Below are positions 42,221 to 51,340 of a stretch of 64,000 nt of DNA, one piece after another. This stretch comes from Actinosynnema pretiosum (GTDB lineage: Bacteria; Actinomycetota; Actinomycetes; Mycobacteriales; Pseudonocardiaceae), in NCBI RefSeq assembly GCF_024171695.1, contig NZ_JAMTCF010000030.1, forward strand, positions 1 to 64,000. Reading direction: 5' to 3'. Both the position numbers and the translations under genes were made by a program. The notes under the pieces are model-generated. The model had not been told where the DNA came from. It saw only the letters and a list, made by a program, of their open reading frames with translations, and did no database searches. Numbering within the stretch: the stretch's first letter is position 1; each line of letters begins with the position of its first letter.

Positions 42221-42793
42221 ATGACATTCCACCTGACCTACCTGGGTCTCCTGGCCGGCCTCCTAATTCCTCCGACCCTGCGCCGCCTGCGACGGGGAAC
42301 AACCATTCCCTGGTGGTGGTGCGCTCCGCCAACAGCATTGCTGTGGTCCCTGACGGGAGCCCTGAACGTCCCCCCGAATTGGCTCCCGATCCCACTGACC
42401 CTGGCCTGGCTGGGCGTAGCCCTGACGGTGGTCGACCTGCGCCACCGCAGACTCCCGAACGCCCTGACCCTCCCCGCCTACCCCGTGCTGCTCCTGCTCC
42501 TGTTCCTGTCAGGCGCGGACCCGCTGCGCGCACTGGCGGGCTGCACCTTGTTCGGCGGCCTCCACCTGCTGGTCCACCTGCTGCGCCCGAACGCCCTGGG
42601 CGGCGGCGACGTGAAACTCGCCGGCCCACTGGGCGCAGTCCTGGCCTGTGTCTCCTGGTCCGCACTACCCCTGGCCACAGCCCTGGCAAGCCTGACCACC
42701 GCCCTCCTGCCCCGCAAACACCCCCCATGGTCAATCCCGCACGGCCCAGGCCTACTGGCCTCGACCTGGCTCCTGTCGGTGGTGGCGGTCTGA
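42221..42793 (+). CDS. A24-family prepilin peptidase (TadV/PilD-like)
   Basis: 190 residues from ATG 42221, mostly hydrophobic with about seven segments. The two catalytic aspartates of GxGD peptidases are present: DLRHRRLPNALTLP and LGGGDVKLAGPLG. It would cut type IV pilin-like or Tad leader peptides at the inner membrane. No pilin, ATPase or Tad genes are near, so it works in trans. It is preceded by the palindrome pair at 42126-42171. Confidence 0.85.
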   Translation: MTFHLTYLGLLAGLLIPPTLRRLRRGTTIPWWWCAPPTALLWSLTGALNVPPNWLPIPLTLAWLGVALTVVDLRHRRLPNALTLPAYPVLLLLLFLSGADPLRALAGCTLFGGLHLLVHLLRPNALGGGDVKLAGPLGAVLACVSWSALPLATALASLTTALLPRKHPPWSIPHGPGLLASTWLLSVVAV

Positions 42794-42885
42794 ACGGTCT
42801 GAACCGACGCCCGCAGGGCGAGGGGGAGTCTTGGACTGGCGGGTGTTGGTCGGCTGAAGGGAGGGGCGGCGCGGACTGTCCAGCC

Positions 42886-43085
42886 TGGCTGGGCCAACTG
42901 GCTGGGGCAGGCTGGCCGGGCCGGGTCGGGCTGGGCTGGGCCGGACTGGCTGGCTTGCTGGGGCGGGCTGGCCGGACTTGTTGGGCTGGTTGGGCCGGAC
43001 TGGCGGATGGTTGGGCTGAGTGGGAGTCGGGAGTGGCTGGACTGGGCTTGGCAGTGTCAGGCCAAGCCAGGCCAGGCTGAACCTG
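42886..43085. repeat. Degenerate GGCTGG/GGGCTGGGCC low-complexity tract
   Basis: About 200 bases made of variations on GGCTGG, GGGCTGGGCC and GGACTGGC, with strong G-over-C bias on the plus strand. It is part of the 880-base gap 42794-43673 between the prepilin peptidase gene and aroC. Open frames across it on both strands are compositional. Its reverse complement resembles the tract at 45840-46230. Confidence 0.7.
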
Positions 43086-43201
43086 GGACGGGGGTTCGCC
43101 AAGACAGAAGTCGCACTCGGGCTCGGGGCCGCAGCCCGCAACTGGCCGCACACCACTGCGGAAAGACGAAGCCGCCACCCACCGCAACGAAGCGCGGGCG
43201 A

Positions 43202-43379
43202 TGTGCGCACGCGCAGCGTGCGCACAGAGCACCTCTCCCGCGTCCCTCGTCTCCGTTTGGCCTGGCGAAGCCCGAGCGCAGGTGTCAAGATGCCGCCGCA
43301 CTGCGCGGCAGACTGCCTGGTCAAACGGCGTCTTGACGCCTGTGCTTGCCTGAAAGGAGGCCAAACGGAGACGAGGGAC
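43202..43379. repeat. Hairpin-rich element with 22-bp perfect terminal inverted repeats
   Basis: GTCCCTCGTCTCCGTTTGGC (start of 43242-43263) is perfectly repeated in inverse at 43358-43379, 22 bp in all. Just inside are CAGGTGTCAAGATGCCG and, inverted, CAGGCGTCAAGACGCCG (14 of 17 matching), so the 138-base unit can fold into one long imperfect hairpin. Immediately left is another perfect hairpin, 43202-43226 (11-bp stem, GCA loop). No target duplication is obvious. A MITE-like element or a structured RNA are both possible. The remaining 43380-43673 holds only AT-poor spacer. Confidence 0.7.
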
Positions 43380-43673
43380 CCCAACCACCGCAGTCCTTCG
43401 CCGTAAACCGGACCACCAACAAAACGGCCACCGGCCGGCAGAGCCCGTCCCCCTCGTTTTTGGCGGCCTGCCCCGCCGGCGAGGCGAGCTCTTCAGCTCT
43501 TCGCCCTTGATCTTCGCTCTTGCCCTTAGTCCTTCCCCCTTGAGCCCTCAGCCCCAGGAACGCCCACCCCCACCCGCCACGCCCCCACCCCCACGGTGAC
43601 CCGTCCCACGTCCACCCCTCGGGACACTCACCCCCCACTACCAGCGCATTCCCCCTATGCGAGGATGTCGAAC

Positions 43674-44873
43674 GTGCTGCGCTGGATCACCGCTGGGGAG
43701 TCCCACGGCCCGGCCCTCGTCGCCGTGCTGGAAGGCATGGTCGCCGGGGTCGAGGTCACGACATCCGACCTGACCGCTCAACTCGAGCGCCGCAGGCTCG
43801 GTTTCGGCCGCAGTCCCCGCATGGGGTTCGAGGCCGACGAGGTCGAGGTCCTGGGCGGTGTCCGCCACGGCCTCACCCAGGGCGGTCCGATCGCCGTCCG
43901 GATCGGCAACACCGAGTGGCCCAAGTGGCAGAAGGTCATGTCCCCGGACCCGGTGGACCCGTCCGAGCTCAAGCCCACCGGTCGCAACGAGGCGCTCACC
44001 CGCCCCCGTCCCGGTCACGCCGATCTCCCCGGCATGCAGAAGTTCGGCTTCGACGAGGCTCGCCCCGTCCTCGAACGCGCCAGCGCCCGCGAGACCGCCG
44101 CCCGCACCGCGCTCGGCACCGTGGCCCGCCACTTCCTCAAGCAACTCCTCGACGTCGACGTGATCAGCCACGTCGTCTCGATCGGCGGCGCGAGCACCCC
44201 GGCCGACGCCCCCCTCCCCGGTCCGGGCGACCTGGCCGCGATCGACGAGAGCCCGGTCCGCGCGTTCCACCCGGACGGCACGGCGGCGATGGTCGCCGAG
44301 GTCGAGGCCGTGAAGGAAGCCGGTGACACCGTCGGCGGCGTCATCGAGGTCATCGTCTACGGCCTCCCGCCCGGTCTGGGCTCGCACGTGCACTGGGACC
44401 GCAGGCTCGACGCCAGGCTCGCGGGCGCCCTCATGGGCGTCCAGGCGATGAAGGGCGTCGAGGTCGGCGACGGCTTCACCAGCGCCACCAGGTGGGGCAG
44501 CCAGGCCCACGACGAGATCGACCGAGGCGACGGCCCGAAGGGCGTGACCCGCCGCTCGAACCGGGCCGGTGGCCTGGAAGGCGGCATCACCAACGGCGAG
44601 CCGCTGCGTGTCCGCGTGGCGATGAAGCCGATCTCGACCGTGCCGAGGGCCCTGTCGACCATCGACGTCCGCACCGGTGAGCCCGCAGTGGCGATCCACC
44701 AGCGCTCGGACGTCTGCGCGGTCCCGCGCGCAGGCGTCGTCCTCGAATCCGTCGTGGCGCTGGTCGTCGCGGAGGCCGCCCTGGAGAAGTTCGGCGGCGA
44801 CTCCCTGACCGAGACCCGCCGCAACGCGGACGCGTACCTGCGCGAGCTGGAAGCGCGCTGGGAGGGCAAGTGA
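43674..44873 (+). CDS. aroC: Chorismate synthase
   Basis: 399 residues from GTG 43674 (GAGGA eight bases upstream; MLRWITAGESHGPAL matches the usual protein start). ATG at 43665 is an alternative. Motifs: RRLGFGRSPRM, RPRPGHADLPGM, RASARETAARTALG, GLPPGLGSHVHWDRRLDARLAGALM, SNRAGGLEGGITNG. It forms chorismate from EPSP using reduced FMN. Its stop overlaps the aroK GTG. Confidence 0.95.
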   Translation: MLRWITAGESHGPALVAVLEGMVAGVEVTTSDLTAQLERRRLGFGRSPRMGFEADEVEVLGGVRHGLTQGGPIAVRIGNTEWPKWQKVMSPDPVDPSELKPTGRNEALTRPRPGHADLPGMQKFGFDEARPVLERASARETAARTALGTVARHFLKQLLDVDVISHVVSIGGASTPADAPLPGPGDLAAIDESPVRAFHPDGTAAMVAEVEAVKEAGDTVGGVIEVIVYGLPPGLGSHVHWDRRLDARLAGALMGVQAMKGVEVGDGFTSATRWGSQAHDEIDRGDGPKGVTRRSNRAGGLEGGITNGEPLRVRVAMKPISTVPRALSTIDVRTGEPAVAIHQRSDVCAVPRAGVVLESVVALVVAEAALEKFGGDSLTETRRNADAYLRELEARWEGK

Positions 44874-45388
44874 GCCCGAGGTTCGTCGTCCTAGGCCCAC
44901 CGGGAGGCGGCAAGACGACGGTCGGCGTCCTGCTCGCCGAACGCCTGGGCGTCGGCTTCCGCGACACCGACGACGACATCGTCGAGTCGACCGGCAAGCC
45001 CATCTCGGACATCTTCACCACCGACGGCGAACCGGCGTTCCGCGCCCTGGAGGAAGCCGCAGTCGCGAAGGCCCTCGCCGAGTACGAGGGCGTCCTGTCC
45101 CTGGGCGGCGGAGCGATCCTGTCCGACCTGACCAGGACCCGCCTGGCGGGCCACACCGTGGTCTTCCTGAACGTCGGCATGGCCGAGGGCGTCCGCAGAA
45201 CGGGCCTCTCCAGCGCCCGCCCACTGCTGGCAGGCGTGAACCCGCGCGCGACGTACAAGGCCCTGCTGGACGCCAGGCTCCCCCTGTACCGCGAGGTGGC
45301 GAAGATCGAGGTGGCCACGGACACCCTGACCCCGGAGGAAGTGGTGGCCACCATCCTCGCCACTCCCGAGGCTGCTCCGACCTCCTGA
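44870..45388 (+). CDS. aroK: Shikimate kinase
   Basis: 172 residues. Walker A GPPGGGKTT (Lys15), FRDTDDDIVE with Asp32-Asp36 for shikimate/Mg, AFRALE (Arg58) and LSLGGGAIL. Phosphorylates shikimate at the 3-hydroxyl. GTGA overlap with aroC. In related bacteria aroB and aroQ follow at once; here 975 bases of repeat-like sequence intervene. Confidence 0.94.
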   Translation: MSPRFVVLGPPGGGKTTVGVLLAERLGVGFRDTDDDIVESTGKPISDIFTTDGEPAFRALEEAAVAKALAEYEGVLSLGGGAILSDLTRTRLAGHTVVFLNVGMAEGVRRTGLSSARPLLAGVNPRATYKALLDARLPLYREVAKIEVATDTLTPEEVVATILATPEAAPTS

Positions 45389-45409
45389 CCCGACGGCACG
45401 CACGGCTGC

Positions 45410-46270
45410 GCAGAACCACGTCCTGCGCAGCCCCACCACGCCCCCAACCCCGACCAGCCGCCCCGCGTCTGCCGCCCCGCGCCAACCGCACTGGGCCGCG
45501 CGACCGGGCCAGCCGGGTCGGGTTGGTCACGCCAGAGCACCCGCACCAACCACGTTGCACGGCCTCGGCCTCGCCACCCGCGCCGCGCGACCACACCGCC
45601 CGTACCGCACCGGTCACACCGCCCGTACCGCACCGGCCTTGCCGCCCGCGCCGCGCGACCACACCGACCGCGCGGCGCATCGTGCCGACCGCACCAGGCC
45701 TCGCCGACCGCACCAGGCCTCGCCCACCGACCAGGCCTCGCCGACCGCACAGCCATCCTGCTCGCCCTGGGCCCCACCCTCGCCTACGGCTGCCCGCAAA
45801 GCCCATCGGGCACCCCACCCCCGCCTCGCCTCGCCCGCCTCGCCTGGCCTCGCCCATCTCGCCTGCCTGGCCCGGCCTCGTCTCACCTCGTCCGGCCTGG
45901 CTTGCCCGACCCGACCCGGCCTGGCTTGCCCGACCCGACCTTGCTCGCCCGACCCGATCTGGCCCGGCCTTGCCTGGTCTCGTCCGGCCTGGCCTGGCCT
46001 CGCCCGGCCTGCCTCGCCCGGCCTGCCTCGCCCGGCCTGCCTTGCCCGACCCGGTCCGACCCGACCTGGTCTGACCTGGTCAGACCCGGCCCGGCCCTAC
46101 CCAGCCCGACCTGGCCCAGCTCAGCCCCACCTGGCCCCCCAGCCCGGCCCGGCCTCGGATGGTCTGCCTCGCCCGGCCCGTTCGCCCGGCAGGGCCTCGC
46201 CTCGCCCGTCCCGTCCGGTAGGGCCGCGCCCCGCCCGCCCGCCTCACTCGCCCCCACCCGTCCCACCTCC
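45410..46270. repeat. Large degenerate CCCGGCCT/CGCCCGGCC repeat block splitting the aro genes
   Basis: About 860 bases in which the plus strand is extremely C-rich and built from shifting short repeats: ACCGCCCGTACCGCACCGG twice near 45596-45640, GCCGACCGCACCAGGCCTC copies near 45685-45745, GGCTTGCCCGACCCGACC at about 45899 and 45923, and GCCCGGCCTGCCTC three times near 46005-46045. No gene is credible; all frames are repeats of Ala/Arg/Pro. Its reverse complement resembles the tract at 42886-43085, so the two blocks flank aroC-aroK in opposite orientation. Confidence 0.75.
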
Positions 46271-46363
46271 CACCCCCACCCACCCCGTTTCCGGCGTGCG
46301 GCCAATGCCCCCACACCCCGGCGTGGTCGAATGTGGGCCGGACTGACTAGCTAGGGAGTGGTG

Positions 46364-47470
46364 ATGGGCGAGCCGGTGCGCATCCGCGTGGCCGCGGAGC
46401 GGCCGTACGAGGTCATCGTCGGGCGCGGGCTGCTCGGGGACCTGGTCGAACTGCTGCGCGGCACCTCGAAGGCGGCGATCGTGCACACCGCCGTGCTCGC
46501 CGAGACGGCGGACGCGGTGCTCGAGGAGTTGCGCGGGGCCGGGATCGACGCGCACCGGGTCGAGGTGCCCGACGCCGAGGACGGCAAGGACCTGCGGGTC
46601 GCCGGGTACTGCTGGGACGTGTTCGGGCAGATCGGGCTCGGGCGGCAGGACGTCGTCATCGGGCTCGGCGGCGGGGCGGTCACCGATCTCGCCGGGTTCG
46701 TCGCGTCCACCTGGATGCGCGGGGTGCGGCTGGTCAACGTGCCGACCACGCTGCTCGGCATGGTGGACGCCGCGGTGGGCGGCAAGACCGGCATCAACAC
46801 CGACGCGGGCAAGAACCTCGTCGGCACCTTCTACGAGCCGACCGCCGTCCTGGCCGACCTCGCCACCCTGGAGAGCCTGCCGCGCAACGAGCTCGTCGCG
46901 GGCATGGCCGAGGTGGTCAAGGGCGGGTTCATCGCCGACCCGGCGATCCTCGACCTGATCGAGGCCGACCCGGCCGCCGCGCTCGACCCCTCCGGCGACG
47001 TGCTCGCCGAGCTGGTCCGCCGCAAGATCCAGGTCAAGGCCGACGTCGTGTCCACCGACCTGCGCGAGTCCGACCTGCGCGAGATCCTCAACTACGGCCA
47101 CACCCTCGGCCACGCCCTGGAGCGCCGCGAGCGCTACCGCTGGCGGCACGGCGCGGCGATCAGCGTCGGCCTCGTGTTCGCCGCCGAGCTGGCCCGCCTG
47201 GCGGGCAGGCTGGACGACGCCACCGCCGACCGCCACCGCAGCGTGCTCACCTCGCTGGGCCTTCCCGTGGCCTACGACCCGGACGCCCTCCCGCAGCTGC
47301 TGGAGGGGATGCGCTCGGACAAGAAGAACCGCTCCGGCGTGCTCCGCTTCGTGGTGCTCGACGGCCTGGCCAAGCCCGGCAGGCTGGAGGGCCCGGACCC
47401 GTCGCTGATCGCCGCTGCCTACTCGGCGGTCGCGGCCGAGCCGAGGACCGGCGGGAGCATCCTGCTGTGA
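46364..47470 (+). CDS. aroB: 3-dehydroquinate synthase
   Basis: 368 residues from ATG 46364, with AGGGAG five bases upstream; GTGs at 46358 and 46361 are alternatives. IGLGGGAVTDLAGFVASTWMRG binds NAD, VPTTLLGMVDAAVGGKTGIN is the substrate/metal region, and NYGHTLGHALE carries metal-binding histidines. Converts DAHP to dehydroquinate. Overlaps aroQ by GTGA. Confidence 0.95.
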   Translation: MGEPVRIRVAAERPYEVIVGRGLLGDLVELLRGTSKAAIVHTAVLAETADAVLEELRGAGIDAHRVEVPDAEDGKDLRVAGYCWDVFGQIGLGRQDVVIGLGGGAVTDLAGFVASTWMRGVRLVNVPTTLLGMVDAAVGGKTGINTDAGKNLVGTFYEPTAVLADLATLESLPRNELVAGMAEVVKGGFIADPAILDLIEADPAAALDPSGDVLAELVRRKIQVKADVVSTDLRESDLREILNYGHTLGHALERRERYRWRHGAAISVGLVFAAELARLAGRLDDATADRHRSVLTSLGLPVAYDPDALPQLLEGMRSDKKNRSGVLRFVVLDGLAKPGRLEGPDPSLIAAAYSAVAAEPRTGGSILL

Positions 47471-47907
47471 AGCTGCTCGTCCTCAACGGCCCGAACCTCG
47501 GCAGGCTCGGCACCCGCGAGCCCGCCGTCTACGGCCGCACCACCCACGCCGACCTGGTCGCGCTCTGCGAGTCCACCGGCCGCGAGCTGGGCGCCGAGGT
47601 GGAGGTCAGGCAGACCGACCACGAGGGCGAGATGCTCGGCTGGCTGCACGAGGCCGCCGACGAGTCCTGGCCGGTCGTCCTCAACCCGGCCGCCTGGACC
47701 CACTACTCGGTGGCCGTCCGCGACGCCTGCGCCCAGCTCACCGCGCCGCTGATCGAGGTGCACATCTCGAACGTGCACAAGCGCGAGGAGTTCCGCTCGC
47801 ACAGCTACATCTCACCGGTGGCGGAGGGCGTCATCGCCGGCCTGGGCGTCCAGGGCTACGCGCTCGCCCTGCGCTACCTGGTCGACAAGGCCACCACCTC
47901 GGCCTGA
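47467..47907 (+). CDS. aroQ: Type II 3-dehydroquinate dehydratase
   Basis: 146 residues. LNGPNLGRLGTREPAVYG (catalytic Tyr22), RQTDHEGEMLGWLHEA, LNPAAWTHYSVAVRDA and EVHISNVHKREEFRSHSY are the type II DHQase motifs. It dehydrates 3-dehydroquinate as a dodecamer. End of the aroBQ pair, followed by a terminator hairpin. Confidence 0.95.
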   Translation: MKLLVLNGPNLGRLGTREPAVYGRTTHADLVALCESTGRELGAEVEVRQTDHEGEMLGWLHEAADESWPVVLNPAAWTHYSVAVRDACAQLTAPLIEVHISNVHKREEFRSHSYISPVAEGVIAGLGVQGYALALRYLVDKATTSA

Positions 47908-47946
47908 CCCCCGCGCCCCGCGCGGACGCACGACAGCGCACACCCC

Positions 47947-47991
47947 GAACCGCCCCGGCCCAGGAGCCCGCCCCCTGGACCGGGGCGGTTC
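47947..47991 (+). terminator. Hairpin terminator after aroQ
   Basis: GAACCGCCCCGG (47947-47958) pairs perfectly with CCGGGGCGGTTC (47980-47991), and an inner CCAGG/CCTGG extends the stem. It is 40 bases past the aroQ stop. The rest of the 463-base gap to 48370 holds only the promoter-like element described next. Confidence 0.75.
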
Positions 47992-48291
47992 GCGCGTCCT
48001 GGGGCGCCTGCGGGCTGAACGCGGGGTGGACGAGAGGTGTGGGGCGAAGGGTGGACGGGAGCAGGTGCCACCCGACTTCACACCGACCCCGCCACCCGGC
48101 GGGCATCATCCCCCACCGGGGTACCTCAAAAGGGGGTTCCACTGGATCTCAGGTTTGCTTCCCCGCGTCCGTACGCAGGGTCGTGCACCGGAGTTACCGA
48201 GTGCTACCAAGCCTGCCCGCAGAACAGCCGCAGATTTCCCGGCGAGGTCCCGCGTCATCGAATGCTTCACTCCAACAGGTGGTTTGTTCCC

Positions 48292-48297
48292 TATAAT
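48292..48297 (+). promoter_or_regulatory. Consensus TATAAT -10 box upstream of the lipoprotein gene
   Basis: TATAAT is rare in DNA this GC-rich. It stands 74 bases before the ATG in a locally AT-richer stretch (GGTTTGTTCCCTATAATCG). A clear -35 is not visible; TTCACT about 20 bases upstream is the nearest weak candidate. Confidence 0.4.
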
Positions 48298-48370
48298 CGA
48301 CCCCTATCGGGAATGTAGTCACTTTCCTGTCGCCGTGTGCCCGCAGACCACGCAGGAGATCAGTTCCGGC

Positions 48371-49882
48371 ATGGCCAAACACCACAGGCGTGCGGCGTCC
48401 GCGCTCGCAGGCGTCCTCGTCCTCGTCACCCTCGCGGCGTGCGCGCCCAGCGAGGCCGCGCCGTCCCCCGACCACCACCCGGTGGCCGAGACCTCGGCGT
48501 CCCCCGACCCGCAGCCCCGCCAGCGGCCGGAGAACGTCCTGCTCACCACCGACCGCGGGCGGCAGAGCCCCGGCGTCGTCGCGGCGGGCGGCGGGGACTC
48601 GCCGTACAACTACGGGCCCACCGTCATGGTCGAGAACGGCCAGGTGCGGATGTGGTGGTGCAGCCAGCTCGGCTACGCCCTCCCGCCCGGCGACGACCTG
48701 CTCTACTCCCGCGCCACCTCGCTGGACGGCCCGTTCACCGCCCCGGACGGCAGCAGGGCCGTCCCCGTGCTGAGCGGCACGACCACCGGGTTCGACGGGA
48801 TGCACACCTGCGACCCCACCGTCGTCAAGGCCGGTGACACCTACTACCTCTACTACACCGGGGCCGCCGGGGACCACGCGCACGGCAACGCCATCGGCGT
48901 CGCCAGCAGCAAGGACGGGATCTCCTGGTCCCGCATGGCGAACGGCGCCCCGATCGTCACCCCGGCCTACGACGCCGTCCGCGACAACACCTACGGCTCC
49001 GGCCAGCCCGCCGCCGTGTTCCTCGGCGGCTGGTTCTACCTCATGTTCACCGACACCACCGGCGCCGCTGCGGGCTGGAACGGCGCGGGCCAGTTCGTGC
49101 TGCGCTCCCAGGACCCGACGTTCCGCCGGGGCGTGCAGGCGCTCGGCGAGCGGGGCTTCGCCGACGTGGACGCCACGAACAAGCCGCGCACCCGCTCCGT
49201 CGTGGACGCCTTCAGCGCCGACCTGATGTGGATCGACGCGCTGAGCGCCTTCGCGATCGCCCACGAGACCGAGCAGGGCACCACGGTCACCTTCTGGGAC
49301 CGCGACTTCACCGCGCACCCGTTCCAGCCGGTGCTGATCCCCGGCCGCTGGCGCGAGGGCCCCGGCCTGGTCCGCACCCCGAACGGCCACGCCCCGGTGT
49401 CCCCGCAGGACCCGTGCGGCCGGATCCCGCTGGACGTCGTGCGCGCCACCGTCGACGGCTGGGCCAACGCCCCCACCGACCTGACCCGCTTCGGCGTCGA
49501 CCTCGCGGGGGCGCCCGGCTGCGAGACCGAGGAGGAGGCGGGCGTGCTCGACGGGTTCGCCGTGCCCTCGCCGGAGAACACCCTGGACCTGGTGGTGGCG
49601 GGCGAGCTGGTCAGGGTCGAGCGCCGCTCGGTCGCCGAGCGCCTGGCGAAGGGCGTGCTGGGCCGCAGGCCCGCCGCCGTCGAGTCGATGCCGGTGGTCG
49701 GCAGGCTGCCCTCGGGCGTCGAGGCGGTCGGCGGACCGGGCGGGCAGGTCGGGCTGCTGGTGGACGGCAAGCTGTGGCTGGTCGGCGGCGACGACGCTGC
49801 CAAGCTGAACTCCTCCCCGATCACCTGGGTCTCCGCCGAGTCGTGGGCGGAGTACGCGCAGGCCGGGAACCTGCGCCGCTGA
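48371..49882 (+). CDS. Secreted lipoprotein with GH43-like beta-propeller fold
   Basis: 503 residues from ATG 48371 (AGGAGA upstream). N-terminal lipoprotein signal ALAGVLVLVTLAACAPS with the lipobox LAAC. Then a five-bladed propeller-like sequence: YNYGPTVMVENGQVRMWW, DGMHTCDPTVVKAGDTYYLYYTGA, NTYGSGQPAAVFLGGWFYLMFTDT, repeating the WY/DP pattern of GH43/GH32-like glycan-active proteins. It is probably exported and membrane-anchored and may bind or cleave a polysaccharide. No other carbohydrate genes are close, and catalytic acids are not certain. Confidence 0.75.
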   Translation: MAKHHRRAASALAGVLVLVTLAACAPSEAAPSPDHHPVAETSASPDPQPRQRPENVLLTTDRGRQSPGVVAAGGGDSPYNYGPTVMVENGQVRMWWCSQLGYALPPGDDLLYSRATSLDGPFTAPDGSRAVPVLSGTTTGFDGMHTCDPTVVKAGDTYYLYYTGAAGDHAHGNAIGVASSKDGISWSRMANGAPIVTPAYDAVRDNTYGSGQPAAVFLGGWFYLMFTDTTGAAAGWNGAGQFVLRSQDPTFRRGVQALGERGFADVDATNKPRTRSVVDAFSADLMWIDALSAFAIAHETEQGTTVTFWDRDFTAHPFQPVLIPGRWREGPGLVRTPNGHAPVSPQDPCGRIPLDVVRATVDGWANAPTDLTRFGVDLAGAPGCETEEEAGVLDGFAVPSPENTLDLVVAGELVRVERRSVAERLAKGVLGRRPAAVESMPVVGRLPSGVEAVGGPGGQVGLLVDGKLWLVGGDDAAKLNSSPITWVSAESWAEYAQAGNLRR

Positions 49883-50175
49883 GCCGAATCGGAATTCGCG
49901 GCTCCGGAGCGTGGCGGGCGAGCACCGCCGGTGAAATCCGGGGCCGCGAAATCCGGGTTCGGGAGCGGACGGGCGCAATACCGGGGGAGCGGATACCGGG
50001 GGCGCGGGCGAACCCGCGAATTCGGGAAACCGCGACCGGTAATTGCAACGATGCATTCGCCGTCGAACCGACCGATCGACCGGCCACCGCCACACCCGCC
50101 CTGTGCCCGTCCGCACCCGCACCCGCCCACCACCGCCCCCGGCCGACCCGTCCCGCTCCGCCTAGGCTCCGAGCC
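49883..50175. other. Intergenic spacer with degenerate GAATTCGGG/GAAATCCGGG repeats
   Basis: GCGAAATCCGGGTTCGGGAGCG, ATACCGGGGGAGCGGATACCGG and GCGAATTCGGG variants follow each other (49925-50030), then a Pro/His-biased GC-rich stretch. No gene is supported. The first half is somewhat AT-richer and probably contains the peptidase promoter. Confidence 0.4.
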
Positions 50176-51285
50176 ATGCCGCACACCTCGCGCCGCGCCG
50201 CGCTGCGGGCCACGCTCCGGGACCGGGGTCTCGACGCGCTGCTCGTCACGAACCTGCTCAACATCCGCTACCTGACCGGGTTCACCGGGTCGAACGCCGC
50301 GCTGCTCGTGTCGGCCGCCTCCGACGAGGCCACCACCTTCTGCACCGACGGCCGCTACACCACCCAGTCCGCCCGCCAGGTGCCCGACCTCGAACGCCTC
50401 ACCGACCGCCCCTGCGGCGAGGCGCTGGCCGCCCGCGCCGCGAAGGCCGGGCTCCGGAAGGTCGGCTTCGAGAGCGCCCACGTCACCGTCGACGGCCTCG
50501 ACTCGCTCGCCGCCGCCGCGTCCGCCGCGGGCCCCGCCACCGGCCCCGCCACCGAGCTGGTCCGCGCCCCCGGCATGGTCGAACTGTTCCGCCTGGTCAA
50601 GGACGACACCGAGATCGAGGCGCTGCGCATGGCCTGCGCCGCCGCCGACCGGGCGCTCGCCGACCTCCTGGAGCACGGCGGCCTGCGCGCGGGCCGCACC
50701 GAGCGGGAGATCGCCCGCGAGCTGGAGAGCCGGATGCTCGACCACGGCGCCCAGGGGCCCTCGTTCGAGTCGATCGTCGCGGCGGGCGCCAACTCCGCCA
50801 TCCCGCACCACCGCCCCACCGACGCCGTCGTCAGGACCGGCGACCTGGTGAAGCTCGACTTCGGCGCGCTGGTCGACGGCTACCACTCCGACATGACCCG
50901 CACCGTCGTCGTCGGCCCGCCCGCCGACTGGCAGCGCGAGCTGCACGACCTGGTCGCGACCTCGCAGGCGGCGGGCCGCGCCGCGCTGTCCACCGGCACC
51001 CCGCTGGCCGACGTCGACCGCGCGTCGCGCTCGGTGATCGAGGCCGCCGGGCACGGCGAGCACTTCACGCACGGCCTCGGCCACGGCGTCGGCCTCCAGA
51101 TCCACGAGGCTCCAGCGTTCGCCAGGGCGAGTGAAGGTACACTTCTGCCCGGCATGGCGGTCACCGTCGAACCCGGCGTGTACCTGGCCGGGCGGGGTGG
51201 GGTCCGCATCGAGGACACGCTCGTGGTGCGCGAAGGCGCCCCCGAGCTGCTCACCCTGACCACGAAGGACCTCGTGGTCGTCTGA
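50176..51285 (+). CDS. pepP: M24-family Xaa-Pro aminopeptidase
   Basis: 369 residues. Creatinase-like N-domain (LLVTNLLNIRYLTGFTGSNAALLV), then the pita-bread peptidase with metal ligands in KLDFGALVDGYHSDMTRT (Asp, Asp), THGLGHGVGLQIHE (His), TVEPGVYLAG (Glu) and RIEDT (Glu). Cleaves N-terminal residues before proline. It lies directly before efp, a conserved pairing in many bacteria. Symbol by family, and pepQ is possible. Confidence 0.88.
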   Translation: MPHTSRRAALRATLRDRGLDALLVTNLLNIRYLTGFTGSNAALLVSAASDEATTFCTDGRYTTQSARQVPDLERLTDRPCGEALAARAAKAGLRKVGFESAHVTVDGLDSLAAAASAAGPATGPATELVRAPGMVELFRLVKDDTEIEALRMACAAADRALADLLEHGGLRAGRTEREIARELESRMLDHGAQGPSFESIVAAGANSAIPHHRPTDAVVRTGDLVKLDFGALVDGYHSDMTRTVVVGPPADWQRELHDLVATSQAAGRAALSTGTPLADVDRASRSVIEAAGHGEHFTHGLGHGVGLQIHEAPAFARASEGTLLPGMAVTVEPGVYLAGRGGVRIEDTLVVREGAPELLTLTTKDLVVV

Positions 51286-51340
51286 CGCCGCCAGCCCACC
51301 GGCAGTCAAGCCCCCACACCCAACAGGAGAGTCCACCACC

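Noticed and set aside
42138..43388. 416-codon minus-strand open frame across the prepilin peptidase and the repeats
   Set aside because: It runs through low-complexity sequence and antisense of a membrane protein. The conserved-looking segment coincides with the inverted-repeat element, not a domain.
45523..46354. Several 150-260 codon frames on both strands in the aroK-aroB gap
   Set aside because: All consist of Pro/Arg/Ala or Gly/Arg repeats produced by the CCCGGCCT tract and none has a ribosome site or domain.
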